Notes: a model not told the origin generated them from the sequence alone. DNA of 59,303 nt from CALZKI01 sp045124055 (GCA_045124055.1 JBGVKZ010000052.1:1-59303); one strand, 5' to 3'; positions 1-8,516 are shown, numbered from the stretch's first letter. Made by a program: numbers and translations.

Positions 1-1
1 T

Positions 2-850
2 GAAGGAACCGCCAAAATGATCATGGGTGGTTTTGCAGTGGCCTTAGGTATCATAGCTATTGTAGGCACAGCTGGAATGGCTACACCGGTTGTGGTTGTG
101 GCTGGAATATCAGGAACCTGTACTATGGCCTATGGAATGAGCAATATGACAGAAGGAGCCCAGGACTATTACTATGGCAGTATTGGTGATTTGAGTACAG
201 AAGCAATTAACCCTATTCGAGATACCTATTTTTGTGGGAATCAGGAATTGTATGATGCCTGGGGAAATCTTAATATGACAATCGCAGGTCTTTGCATACC
301 GGTTGGAAATGTAACCACAGGTGTGACTGGTTTTGGCAATGTTGCGAAAGTAGGATTGAAAACAGTTGGCAAAGAAATGCTCAAGGATAGAGTATATGAT
401 GAACTTAGTGGAGTTGCGACAAACTATTTGGCAGACAAATTTGACTTGAATATGACACAGTCTACGATATTAAATGTGGGATTGAATATCGGTATGGATA
501 AGACTGGAGATGCCATTGGTGGAAAAATTTCTGGATTGAAAAATACGACAGATAATGTTACCTTTGCCAAAGATATGGATACAGCAGATGCAGCCCATTA
601 TGAAGCCCATTGGAATGCTCTTGAATCAGGAAAAGCAAATCTATATCCAGGGTTAAGTGAGGCAGACATAGCAGCCTGGGATTTAGCAAAGGGTAAGTTG
701 AATGAGCATATAGTAATTAAGGATGTGGACACAGATGCTGTCATAAAACTTAGAGTCGATGAAATGGCAAAACAGGATGCATTTTTGAATGGTGAAAAAG
801 TTACTACTGAGGGTGGCAGTCAACCTATAGTTAAGACGCAAAAAATGTAG
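2..850 (+). CDS. Polymorphic toxin, pre-toxin region (5' end outside window, frame broken at 3' end)
   Basis: The frame is open to the left edge (Glu-Gly-Thr-Ala-Lys before the first Met at 17), so the gene starts upstream. The visible 282 residues open with a hydrophobic Gly/Ala/Val-rich stretch of about 35 residues. A segment containing NPIRDTYFCGNQELYDAWGN follows, resembling the linker between delivery and toxin domains in Firmicutes secreted polymorphic toxins (LXG/T7SS-like). No catalytic motif is visible here. The stop at 848-850 directly follows a six-A run. One extra A would read through as QKNVEMPLLAEGSQWE into the next ORF, so this is probably one gene with a frameshift. The class is recognised by resemblance only. 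Confidence 0.6.
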   Translation, partial: EGTAKMIMGGFAVALGIIAIVGTAGMATPVVVVAGISGTCTMAYGMSNMTEGAQDYYYGSIGDLSTEAINPIRDTYFCGNQELYDAWGNLNMTIAGLCIPVGNVTTGVTGFGNVAKVGLKTVGKEMLKDRVYDELSGVATNYLADKFDLNMTQSTILNVGLNIGMDKTGDAIGGKISGLKNTTDNVTFAKDMDTADAAHYEAHWNALESGKANLYPGLSEADIAAWDLAKGKLNEHIVIKDVDTDAVIKLRVDEMAKQDAFLNGEKVTTEGGSQPIVKTQKM

Positions 851-852
851 AA

Positions 853-1233
853 ATGCCTTTATTAGCAGAAGGGTCCCAATGGGAAAGAAATGTCTTGAAC
901 TCTTTTTCGGGTGGAAAGGCTACTCCAGTTACGTATGAGGGTGGAACAACTTTATATAGGGTTGGTGGTAAAAATGGAGGTTTTTGGAGTTTAGACCCAC
1001 CTCCAGCAACAGAATACCAATGGAGAGTGGATTTTGCAATTAAGCAAGAATTTTGTAATGATGCATCTACGTTATATAAAATGACAATACCTGAGGGTTC
1101 ATCTCTATCGGGGCTAGAAGGAAAGATAGGAACGCAAGGTATGGGTTTGTACGGTGGAGCACATCAAGTTTATATTGATTATAGAGCGGTGCCATTAGAT
1201 TGGATTGAAATATTACCAACAAATTGGAAGTGA
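853..1233 (+). CDS. Toxin-like C-terminal domain, probably frameshifted continuation of the preceding gene
   Basis: 126 residues with the pattern LYRVGG, GGFWS, QWRVDFAI, IPEG, TQG and GGAHQVYID. From memory this resembles a compact C-terminal domain of polymorphic toxins, possibly of ADP-ribosyltransferase type (R in YRV, S in FWS), but that is a guess. No Shine-Dalgarno site precedes the ATG. The frame is open back to 835, giving DAKNVE before the Met, which fits continuation from the upstream gene better than an independent start. It is followed 10 bases later by a small gene in the position of an immunity gene. Whether toxin is made depends on the frameshift being real, programmed or a sequencing error. 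Confidence 0.55.
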   Translation: MPLLAEGSQWERNVLNSFSGGKATPVTYEGGTTLYRVGGKNGGFWSLDPPPATEYQWRVDFAIKQEFCNDASTLYKMTIPEGSSLSGLEGKIGTQGMGLYGGAHQVYIDYRAVPLDWIEILPTNWK

Positions 1234-1243
1234 GGGAAGTATT

Positions 1244-1552
1244 GTGAATAATATTAACAAAGAACAACATGATGAACTAATAAAAATATTGAATGAGTTA
1301 ACTGAAACTATTGTTATAATGAGAAAAGAAGAAAAAGATTATCTGCTTACTCAAAATGAAAGTGAAGCAAGAGAATGGATTTCATTTTTGAAAGAGCATA
1401 AAGATAAAGAAGAATTGAAATCCTTAGAAGATGAGATATCAAATAGATTTTTCTTTAAATTTGATGTACAGATTGGGAATTCCGAATTAGATAATAGGCG
1501 AGCAGAACTTATGAAAATGTATATATTAAAATCAAATGCTTTTCTTAAATAG
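1244..1552 (+). CDS. Small acidic protein, probable immunity protein
   Basis: A 102-residue charged, mostly helical protein without signal peptide or membrane segment. I chose GTG 1244 because GAGGGAA at 1232-1238 lies at good spacing. The longer frame from ATG 1205 would overlap the toxin domain by 29 bases and has no ribosome site. Position directly behind a toxin-like domain and before a terminator is the classical place for the cognate immunity protein, which would bind and block the toxin in the cytoplasm. The sequence itself matches no family I recognise, so the function rests on context. Confidence 0.5.
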   Translation: MNNINKEQHDELIKILNELTETIVIMRKEEKDYLLTQNESEAREWISFLKEHKDKEELKSLEDEISNRFFFKFDVQIGNSELDNRRAELMKMYILKSNAFLK

Positions 1553-1570
1553 GATGTAGAACATAGCACG

Positions 1571-1612
1571 GCGGTATTCAAGACCTTAAAAGTCAGGAAA
1601 TACCGCTGATTT
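1571..1612 (+). terminator. Intrinsic terminator after the toxin/immunity pair
   Basis: The 8-bp stem GCGGTATT (1571-1578) / AATACCGC (1599-1606) is followed by a modest T-rich stretch. It closes the toxin/immunity unit. The tail is weak. Confidence 0.5.
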
Positions 1613-1632
1613 TCTATCCATCTTTACAAGTC

Positions 1633-1676
1633 AGCCAGTTGTGGTTGTAGCTGGAATATCAAGAATCCTAACATAG
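1633..1676 (+). repeat. Degenerate copy of the pre-toxin hinge (matches about 84-127)
   Basis: Bases 1635-1670 match 86-121 of the upstream toxin gene with only a few differences, sharing the segment GTTGTGGTTGT and CTGGAATATCA. The translation of the original is PVVVVAGISG. The copy is cut off on both sides and its downstream frame has stops. Such short hinge homologies ahead of orphan toxin/immunity cassettes are a known trait of polymorphic toxin loci and allow tip exchange by recombination. Confidence 0.65.
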
Positions 1677-1734
1677 CAATTTGTATTTGATTCAGAAATA
1701 GGTTGGTTGTTTAAAATGAATGGGGAGATTAATT

Positions 1735-2077
1735 ATGAGTAATATATGAAAATTGTTAATGCAAATGAAGTAGATGTAATATACAATGAAGATGTATTTA
1801 TAAAATATAAAGATAAATACATTCGATTATTTGCAGATAAAATATCTAGAAATGCTGTGCTTGATGATTCGGATATGATATAGACTAATTTTGAGCCATT
1901 GGCACAGGAATATATTTTGAAAAGAAAGAGCAATCAGAAGATATTCTAGAGGGAGATACTTTGGATAATTGGCTTTCTAAATTAATCTTAATTATTCCTC
2001 CACATAATTTAGTTCTCATACATAACGAGTTATATCACAAAGTTGTAACAAATTATCAAAACAGTGTAGCAAGGTAA
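1735..2077 (+). pseudogene. Decayed small gene, probably an orphan immunity gene
   Basis: A good ribosome site (GGGGAG near 1722) precedes ATG 1735, but the coding signal is in another frame from 1746 (MKIVNANEVDVIYNEDVFIKY). That frame meets an in-frame TAG at 1881. It resumes as TNFEPLAQEYIL and then shifts frame in the A-rich run near 1920, continuing EDILEGDTLDNWLSKLILIIPPHNLV to TAA 2075-2077. About 110 codons are recoverable with two or three lesions. The product family is not recognised. Its location in a toxin cassette suggests an immunity gene. Confidence 0.5.
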
Positions 2078-2338
2078 ATAGAAATTGGAAGGATATAAGC
2101 AGTACAGTGACCAATGCCTAATGGAAATAATGGGGTATTAAAAAGGAAAAAGCTCGCTAATGATATTTGAAAAGTACGCAAACCTGAAGTACAAGTATAT
2201 GAACTCGTTTACGGGTGAGTCATTAGAAAAGAGCGAATAAAGAGCCTATTTAGAAGTAAACTGGCAGGAAGAAGAAAAGGCAAATTTAATATTCAGTTAA
2301 TATTAATTATGCATTTATGTAAGAGTTGAGATTTATAA
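2078..2338 (+). other. Non-coding decayed cassette DNA
   Basis: No intact gene. A 26-codon remnant at 2160-2240 (MIFEKYANLKYKYMNSFTGE and six more residues) continues after its stop as RAYLEVNWQEEEKANLIFS, suggesting another gene interrupted by a nonsense codon. I do not recognise it. Confidence 0.4.
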
Positions 2339-2363
2339 TGCTCCTATAATTTAGGAAGGAGCA
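2339..2363 (+). promoter_or_regulatory. Hairpin that could mask the ribosome site of the serine hydrolase gene
   Basis: TGCTCC (2339-2344) is complementary to GGAGCA (2358-2363), and the right arm is part of the Shine-Dalgarno sequence for ATG 2372. Two TATAAT-like hexamers (2334-2339, 2345-2350) overlap the same stretch, so whether the left arm is transcribed is uncertain. Confidence 0.3.
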
Positions 2364-2371
2364 ATACTACT

Positions 2372-4192
2372 ATGAAACAGATAAGGAAAATACTTGCACT
2401 TTTTTTGCTGGGGATTATGTTGTTACAAAATTTTAGTGTAACTGCTTATGCCGCAGAAATAGAGGAAGGAAATAAGGCACCATCAGGAATACTATATACG
2501 GATATTCCGGCAGCAATCGAAGGCTATGTGGAGGAACATACAGAAACGATGGCTGGAATGAGCGTTGCAGTGTATGACGGAAATGGTGTGATTTATCAAA
2601 ACAATTTTGGTTATGCCGATAAGGAGAATAACATTGAAGTAGATGAACAGACCGTATTTGACTGGGGTTCAACTAGCAAATTATTCATTTGGATTAGTGT
2701 TATGCAGCTTGTTGAGCAGGGTAAATTAGACTTAGAGGAAGATATAAGAAATTATTTGCCGGATGATTTTTTGAAAAATCTAACCTATGATACAGAAATT
2801 ACAATGATTCATCTTATGACCCATCAGGCAGGATTTCAGGAAACATACTTTATTCAGACGGCAGATGAAAACGAAATTTGTAGTTTGGAAGAAGCGTTAA
2901 GTAGCCATCAGCCCAAACAGATTTATGAGCCGGGGGAAGTAACGGCATATTCTAACTGGGGTGCTGCATTAGCAGCCTTTATTGTGGAGTGTGTCAGCGG
3001 AACAGACTACGTGGAATATGTACATAAAAACATTTTTGAGCCGCTTGGTATGGAACATACTTCTATCGGTGCAACCTATCAGGATCATGCTTGGGTGAAA
3101 GCACAGCGAGAAAAGCTGGCGTGCTATGATACAAGCGGTGAGAAAGTTCCCGGTAAAGGAATGTACTACACCTTTATCTATCCTGCCGGAAGTGCAGTTG
3201 GAACGATTAGCGATTTGCTGACCTTTGCTCAGGCAATTACACCAAACGAAAATAAGCCTTGTCCGTTGTTTGAAAAGCAGGAAACATTGGAACAAATTTA
3301 TACCGCAACAAGTTTTTACGGCAGTAGCAATGTTCCAAACAACTATCATGGCTTTTTTGCCAATCAGTACGGTGTGGAAACGCTTGGACATGGCGGCAAT
3401 ACTTTTGGTTGCTCCACTATGCTTCAGTTTGACCCGAATACGGGAATTGGAATGGTGGTTATGACCAATCAGGCACATGAACAAGTTTATAACTACGATA
3501 TGTATGAATTGATTTTCGGGAAGTTCTCTGATTCAGAGCTGGCAAAGATAGAACGAGAAATTCCGCAGGGATTTGTTCAAGTTACAAGAACTGTCAAGGA
3601 AGGTCCCTTTTCTTTAATCAGTGCTTTGGGAATTGGAGGATTTAGTGAAGAAGATCTCTCATCATGGTGGTATCAGGATGGTAACCATATTTATGAAGGC
3701 TATCATGATGCTAAGATTTCCACTGCAGAAGTCATTATGGACTTAATCTGTTGTTTAGTATTTATTATAGCAGGCTTGTATGGAGCAATTACGCTGATTT
3801 TCGGTGGACTGATTTGTGCTCCGATACAGAAAAAATCACAGCAAAAGAAGGGTATTGAAACAAGTCATCCTTTCCGCAAATATAACTATGGCATTTGTGG
3901 TGTTATGGCATTGACCTTTGCAGATTTTATCGTAATGTTCATCCGTATTTTAATCGGAAATATGACCGGGGATATTGGCTCAATTACTAGCTATATGGTA
4001 CAGTGTGCGTTTATTGGACTCCTCGCTATCGCATTGGTCGTATGTCTTGTATGTGGGCTGTTTTACTGGCATAGGAAGCAGATTACAGATACCAAAAAAG
4101 AGAAAATAAAATATATTGTAACGACAGTGATGGCTGCCGGTATGCTTGCAGTAGTCGTTCTGTTCGATATGTACCAATTCTGGGCGATTTAG
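2372..4192 (+). CDS. Membrane-anchored serine hydrolase, class C beta-lactamase/PBP-like
   Basis: 606 residues. An N-terminal signal peptide (residues 1-28, ending AYAA) exports the catalytic domain. The serine hydrolase motifs are present: S100-T-S-K103 (SxxK), Y193-S-N195 (YxN) and H340-G-G in the place of the KTG box. The C-terminal part (about 450-606) has four hydrophobic helices that anchor the enzyme. Family members act on peptidoglycan-like or D-amino-acid peptides or beta-lactams; the substrate cannot be read from the sequence. The next two genes are a response regulator and a histidine kinase, starting 20 bases later, so the enzyme is probably the output or sensor partner of that two-component system. 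Confidence 0.85.
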   Translation: MKQIRKILALFLLGIMLLQNFSVTAYAAEIEEGNKAPSGILYTDIPAAIEGYVEEHTETMAGMSVAVYDGNGVIYQNNFGYADKENNIEVDEQTVFDWGSTSKLFIWISVMQLVEQGKLDLEEDIRNYLPDDFLKNLTYDTEITMIHLMTHQAGFQETYFIQTADENEICSLEEALSSHQPKQIYEPGEVTAYSNWGAALAAFIVECVSGTDYVEYVHKNIFEPLGMEHTSIGATYQDHAWVKAQREKLACYDTSGEKVPGKGMYYTFIYPAGSAVGTISDLLTFAQAITPNENKPCPLFEKQETLEQIYTATSFYGSSNVPNNYHGFFANQYGVETLGHGGNTFGCSTMLQFDPNTGIGMVVMTNQAHEQVYNYDMYELIFGKFSDSELAKIEREIPQGFVQVTRTVKEGPFSLISALGIGGFSEEDLSSWWYQDGNHIYEGYHDAKISTAEVIMDLICCLVFIIAGLYGAITLIFGGLICAPIQKKSQQKKGIETSHPFRKYNYGICGVMALTFADFIVMFIRILIGNMTGDIGSITSYMVQCAFIGLLAIALVVCLVCGLFYWHRKQITDTKKEKIKYIVTTVMAAGMLAVVVLFDMYQFWAI

Positions 4193-4212
4193 AAATAAAG
4201 TGAGGTGTGTCT

Positions 4213-4890
4213 ATGGCAAATATTTTGATTGCAGATGATGAAAAAGAGATTGTTCGTTTACTACGAATTTACATTGAGGCAAATGGAAACAAGGTCTTTG
4301 AAGCAAATGACGGAGAAACTGCATTAAGAATTTTAGAAGCGGAATCTATTGACCTTGCGATTGTGGATATTATGATGCCCCTGAAAAATGGATATGAAAT
4401 TATCAATCATATTCGCAAAGACAGTAATATCCCGATTCTTGTTATATCTGCAAAGGTAGAATTATCGGACAGGGTATTTGGTATAGACCTTGGGGCAGAT
4501 GATTATATTGCGAAACCATTTGAACCATTGGAGGTTGCGGCAAAGGTGAGAGCACATTTAAGGAGGGCAGGAGTACAAGGTGCGGTGGAAAAAGAAAAAA
4601 ATCAAATTGAGGTTGGTTCCCTTGTACTAGACTGTGATGAATGTGTCGTAATCAATGAGGGAATAACGATTGAATTGACAAAAGCAGAATACAAGGTATT
4701 GGAGTTGTTTATGCAACATCCTAGGAGAGTGCTGACCAAAGAGCAGATTTATGAGTACGCTTGGGAAAATGAATATGCGGTGGATGATAATACAATCCGC
4801 GTAATCATTAGTCGTTTGCGTGATAAAATTGGGAATGATACCATAAAAACCATTCGTGGTTTGGGGTACAGATTGGAGCAGCATGGATAA
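4213..4890 (+). CDS. OmpR/VanR-type response regulator
   Basis: 225 residues. The receiver domain has acidic residues D8-D9, the phosphoacceptor D52 in AIVDIMMP and the conserved Lys in IAKPF. A C-terminal winged helix follows, with the end motif TIRGLGYRLE. I chose ATG 4213 rather than GTG 4207 because GAGG at 4202-4205 is correctly spaced for 4213. It overlaps the kinase start by 8 bases, so the two are translationally coupled. Its likely targets include the upstream hydrolase gene. Confidence 0.92.
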   Translation: MANILIADDEKEIVRLLRIYIEANGNKVFEANDGETALRILEAESIDLAIVDIMMPLKNGYEIINHIRKDSNIPILVISAKVELSDRVFGIDLGADDYIAKPFEPLEVAAKVRAHLRRAGVQGAVEKEKNQIEVGSLVLDCDECVVINEGITIELTKAEYKVLELFMQHPRRVLTKEQIYEYAWENEYAVDDNTIRVIISRLRDKIGNDTIKTIRGLGYRLEQHG

Positions 4891-5866
4891 GCTAAAGCGA
4901 AAAATTATTAAATATTTTATTGTGTGTGTCTTTGCTGTATCTTTGCTGGAATCTGCTTGGGACAGCACATGTATTGATATACTATATCCCTTGATGGAAA
5001 ATAACAAAATTATTTCCAAAATAATGCCAGTAGGCTCCATAATAGGTAATTTTGTCATCTTTTTTGTGTTTGCTTTTGTATTTTGGCATTTGATAAACAA
5101 AATTGTTAATACGGAAAGCAAGCGGCAAGTAAAGGAAAGAAATATGCAATATTCACGCATCTGTCATGACTTGAAAACACCAATGACTTCCGTACAGGGC
5201 TTTGCTGCTGCACTTCGAGATGGCAGAATTAAGCCGGAGGAACAGAAAGAAATATTCGATATAATTTACAATAAAAGTTGTTATATGAATGAGTTGGTGG
5301 AAAGTATGTTTGCCTATTCTAAACTTGACACAGAGGAATTTCAGATTATTAGTAAAAGAATGGATTTGTGCTCATTTGTTCGTGGCATTGTAGCACTCCA
5401 TTATGATGAATTTGAAAAAAGAAATATGGAATTACAGCTTGATATTCCACAGGAGCCCATTTTTTGTCTGTTGGATGAGAAAGAAATGAAGCGTAGTATC
5501 AGCAATCTTATTATTAATGCATACAAGCATAATGCTAACAGAACAAAAGTAATGATACAGGTTAACCATCATGAAAATGATTGCTATGTTATTGTGGCAG
5601 ATAGTGGGAAAGCCATAAAGACTGAAGAAGAAAGTTTAATCTTTGAACCGTTTATGAGTGGTGATGATGCAAGAACTAGTGGTAATGGAAATGGATTGGG
5701 ATTAACGATTTCGCGAATTATTATCAGAAAGCATGGAGGTGACTTGTTTATACGAAAAAACATCAATGGATATACCAAAGGATTTGTTGTTCAGATTCCG
5801 TCAGAAACTAGGTTGGATAAAAGGATAGTCAACCGTCGGACTTCTAAGTCTTTACACACCACATAA
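4883..5866 (+). CDS. Sensor histidine kinase, VanS-like
   Basis: 327 residues. Two membrane helices (about 8-25 and 50-70) enclose a short outer loop. There is no HAMP domain of normal size. Next come the dimerisation box CHDLKTP with H95, the N box NLIINAYKHN, a degenerate G1 (DSGKA instead of DxGxG) and G2 GNGLGL. ATG 4883 overlaps the regulator stop. With its tiny sensor loop it more likely senses through membrane partners, such as the hydrolase's membrane domain, than a soluble ligand; that is inference. Confidence 0.88.
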   Translation: MDKLKRKIIKYFIVCVFAVSLLESAWDSTCIDILYPLMENNKIISKIMPVGSIIGNFVIFFVFAFVFWHLINKIVNTESKRQVKERNMQYSRICHDLKTPMTSVQGFAAALRDGRIKPEEQKEIFDIIYNKSCYMNELVESMFAYSKLDTEEFQIISKRMDLCSFVRGIVALHYDEFEKRNMELQLDIPQEPIFCLLDEKEMKRSISNLIINAYKHNANRTKVMIQVNHHENDCYVIVADSGKAIKTEEESLIFEPFMSGDDARTSGNGNGLGLTISRIIIRKHGGDLFIRKNINGYTKGFVVQIPSETRLDKRIVNRRTSKSLHTT

Positions 5867-5912
5867 AAATTCCTATAATGTTAAATATAATCTTTTATCA
5901 GAGGTAATTTTA

Positions 5913-7295
5913 ATGAGCATTTTTAAAAAGCATAAAAAAGATGAAGAAAATATTCAAATACAGAAACAGGAGCAAAATGAAGAAATTACCGATACGTCTA
6001 ACCATATTCTGATGGGAGTAAGAGATGTGTTTTCATTGAAAGATAACAAGGACGATGTGGTGGTAGTGGGCAAGCTGCAAGGCACAGTTCATATAGGAGA
6101 TGCTGTATATTTGACCAATGTAGGAGAAGATGAGGAAGCACTCTTTTTGACAACAATTTGCGGAATTGAAACGGGCCCTTCCATATCCGTAAAAGAGGCT
6201 ACAGATTGCAATGTTGCTCTTATACTGGAAAAAGGGAGACATTTTAGAATTAAAAAAGGTTCTGTACTTTTTTCCAGAGATTGTTTGACAAAAGATGTAA
6301 GGACGACCTATACGAATACCTTGGGGGATGTTTTTGTCGGAGAAAAAAATTTAGATATATCTGACCAAGAATATGCAGTACTGAGCATAGCTGATTGTGC
6401 AGAAATTTGGCGATTGTATATTTGGTTTCAATCCAAAGTAAAAAAAGAAGAACCAAATCCAAAAGATGAAAAGATAGAAAAACTTCGTGAAGTACTTTGC
6501 AAAAAACTTATGAATGCTGAGTCTATTCATTGTGTATTTAGTAAACTGACAGGAGAACCACATATGTTTTCCCGCACTATCAATCAAAAAAATGGCTCCT
6601 ATATGTGTATGGCACCTTATATTTTGCTTGGTACAAAACAATATATGGATTCGCTTATGACATCGCTCCCAAAGGAGAAATACGAAATAAGAAAAATTGA
6701 AAATGGTGCTGATAGAAAAGGCATTTATAATTTTCTGGGGAGTACATTTTACTTAAATGGTGCTTGCGGAGTCAGTGTGCAGGCTGACCATATGATGATT
6801 CCAGATAAAATGCTAGTTCCAAAGCCGGATTATAGCAATATGAAACCACAAAATGTGCCGGTTACTAATCCGGATTTGGTCCGTTGGTTATTACTGATTG
6901 GACAATTAGGAAAACCGGAAAATGCTGAAGCAGAAATCGTTTACAAATTATATTATCGTTTTATGTCAAAAGAGCTTACAAAGGCCAATTTGCTTGTGCC
7001 GATGCAATGTGAAGGAGAAATTCCAAAAGGCGATGCAGAAGGAAAAACCGTTTTACAAAAAGATACACAAATCAAAATCGTCACAATGAATGGCAAATAT
7101 GATAGACCTGCAGTTCGTATGTATACAGACTGGAAACGACTTCGTATGGTATATGGAGATGAGTGGAACGGCTTAATACAAAAAGTCAGTGGAATGATTG
7201 CAGTATACGACTGTGCCATTAATGTAACACAATATGTGCAGGCGGGCTGCTACGTCAGTAAGGAATGCTACGAAGAAATGGAAAAGATGGAGTAA
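5913..7295 (+). CDS. EF-Tu domain-2-like / SseB-like protein of unknown function
   Basis: 460 residues, no signal or membrane helix. A charged N-terminus (1-35) precedes a beta-barrel-like region (about 35-130, with VVVVGKLQGTVHIGDAVYL) resembling domain 2 of translational GTPases, but no GTPase domain is attached. A middle region has no recognisable motif. The last about 100 residues (DRPAVRMYTDWKRLRMVYGD, then INVTQY) resemble SseB N-terminal domains. Only 13 bases separate it from the LacI-type gene, so they are probably co-transcribed. No function is assigned; the domain calls are from pattern memory. Confidence 0.55.
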   Translation: MSIFKKHKKDEENIQIQKQEQNEEITDTSNHILMGVRDVFSLKDNKDDVVVVGKLQGTVHIGDAVYLTNVGEDEEALFLTTICGIETGPSISVKEATDCNVALILEKGRHFRIKKGSVLFSRDCLTKDVRTTYTNTLGDVFVGEKNLDISDQEYAVLSIADCAEIWRLYIWFQSKVKKEEPNPKDEKIEKLREVLCKKLMNAESIHCVFSKLTGEPHMFSRTINQKNGSYMCMAPYILLGTKQYMDSLMTSLPKEKYEIRKIENGADRKGIYNFLGSTFYLNGACGVSVQADHMMIPDKMLVPKPDYSNMKPQNVPVTNPDLVRWLLLIGQLGKPENAEAEIVYKLYYRFMSKELTKANLLVPMQCEGEIPKGDAEGKTVLQKDTQIKIVTMNGKYDRPAVRMYTDWKRLRMVYGDEWNGLIQKVSGMIAVYDCAINVTQYVQAGCYVSKECYEEMEKME

Positions 7296-7308
7296 CAGGT
7301 GACTATTT

Positions 7309-8328
7309 ATGCAAGATTACAGAATTACCATTAAAGATATTGCAGAAGAATTAGGAGTTAGTACCGCCACCGTTTCCAATGTAATCCATGGAAAAACAAA
7401 GAAAATATCCGATAAAACCGTTGCTAAAGTCCAGGAAAAACTGGAAGAAAGTGGATATATACCTAATATGGCAGCAGTGTTACTTGCACAAAATACGTCA
7501 AAAATCGTATGCGTCATTTTGTCAGATGATGTCAGTTATGAAGGCAAAATGATAGAAGACCCATTTGTCAGTGGTATGCTTAATTATTTGTCCAAGGAGC
7601 TTTCCCAAAACGGCTATTTTATGATGTTAAAAGAAGAAGCAGATGTTAACCAGATTGTACGCTATGCTTCGATGTGGAATATGGCAGGACTAATTTTGAT
7701 TGGCTACTGTGCGGTGGACTATGAAAAATTGCGAGAGAGAATGCATATACCTTTTGTAGTTGTGGATGCTTACAGAGATGATATGAATAAATACTCTGAC
7801 GTAGGAATTGATAATATTCATGGCGGTTATTTGGCAGGAAAATATTTGCTGGATATGGGACATACAAAGATTCTCTATATGGCAATTACTGATGAGGATT
7901 GCGACCACGATAGATACTTAGGGTTGACTGGTGCCTACATAGAAAAAAACTTACCCTACTCCATAGAAGATTTCAAAATTCTAGGTCCTTTTAAGGAAGA
8001 AAGAGTAAGGCGGTATGAAGAAATTTATACTAAGCTAGATAACTATACGGCTGCATTTTTGGCATCAGACGTACTTGCCATCGAGTTTATGAATTTTTTA
8101 CAGGATAAAGGACTCAATATTCCAGAGGACTTTTCGATTGTAGGATTTGACAACATTCCATTGGCATCCTGTGTTCGACCGGGACTTACAACCATTGCCC
8201 AGAATTTGCAGGAACGTTCAGAAAAAGCGGTGCAATTACTGATGGAATTAATAGAAGGAACTACCGTAGGAAGACAGGAGCTGCTTCCCTTAACATTAAT
8301 AGAGCGGGGAAGCGTGAAACGACTTTAA
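7309..8328 (+). CDS. LacI/GalR-family transcriptional regulator
   Basis: 339 residues. The N-terminal helix-turn-helix ITIKDIAEELGVSTATVSNVIHGK and hinge region are typical LacI features. The periplasmic-binding-like core follows and ends in the common SIVGFDNIPLASCVRPGLTTIAQ segment. The usual ligand is a sugar, but the neighbours are not sugar genes. A 16-bp palindrome with a central CG lies at 8384-8399, ahead of the MATE exporter, so the exporter is a likely target. Confidence 0.9.
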   Translation: MQDYRITIKDIAEELGVSTATVSNVIHGKTKKISDKTVAKVQEKLEESGYIPNMAAVLLAQNTSKIVCVILSDDVSYEGKMIEDPFVSGMLNYLSKELSQNGYFMMLKEEADVNQIVRYASMWNMAGLILIGYCAVDYEKLRERMHIPFVVVDAYRDDMNKYSDVGIDNIHGGYLAGKYLLDMGHTKILYMAITDEDCDHDRYLGLTGAYIEKNLPYSIEDFKILGPFKEERVRRYEEIYTKLDNYTAAFLASDVLAIEFMNFLQDKGLNIPEDFSIVGFDNIPLASCVRPGLTTIAQNLQERSEKAVQLLMELIEGTTVGRQELLPLTLIERGSVKRL

Positions 8329-8340
8329 TAAAGCAGATAG

Positions 8341-8377
8341 ACACAGGCATTTTGCACAAAAATCGCCTGTGTTTTTT
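8341..8377 (+). terminator. Intrinsic terminator after the LacI-type gene
   Basis: Perfect stem ACACAGGC (8341-8348) / GCCTGTGT (8365-8372) followed by a run of T. It separates the regulator from the exporter gene. Confidence 0.85.
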
Positions 8378-8383
8378 AGAATG

Positions 8384-8399
8384 GGTTACGCGATTAACC
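8384..8399 (+). promoter_or_regulatory. Candidate LacI-type operator
   Basis: GGTTACGCGATTAACC is an imperfect palindrome (arms GGTTA/TAACC) whose centre is a CG step, the signature of LacI-family operators. It lies just upstream of the promoter-like elements for the MATE gene. Confidence 0.5.
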
Positions 8400-8401
8400 T
8401 A

Positions 8402-8429
8402 TTGTAAATACGCAATTTCGTGATAATAT
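8402..8429 (+). promoter_or_regulatory. Candidate sigma-A promoter of the MATE gene
   Basis: TTGTAA (8402-8407), 16-bp spacer and TAATAT (8424-8429). The -35 begins three bases after the palindrome. Confidence 0.45.
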
Positions 8430-8516
8430 TAGGATATCAATATGAGGAATTAACTTTCATAACTTTTTGTGCACAATTTATGGAAAATCCAATTTGTATT
8501 TAAAGTGGAGGAAACC

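Noticed and set aside
835..850. Programmed -1 frameshift site
   Set aside because: The A-run is not in the correct codon phase for a canonical X XXY YYZ slip and no clear stimulatory hairpin follows, so an indel is the simpler reading.
2969..3484. 171-codon minus-strand frame inside the serine hydrolase gene
   Set aside because: It is antisense to clear hydrolase motifs, has no ribosome site and its protein looks random.
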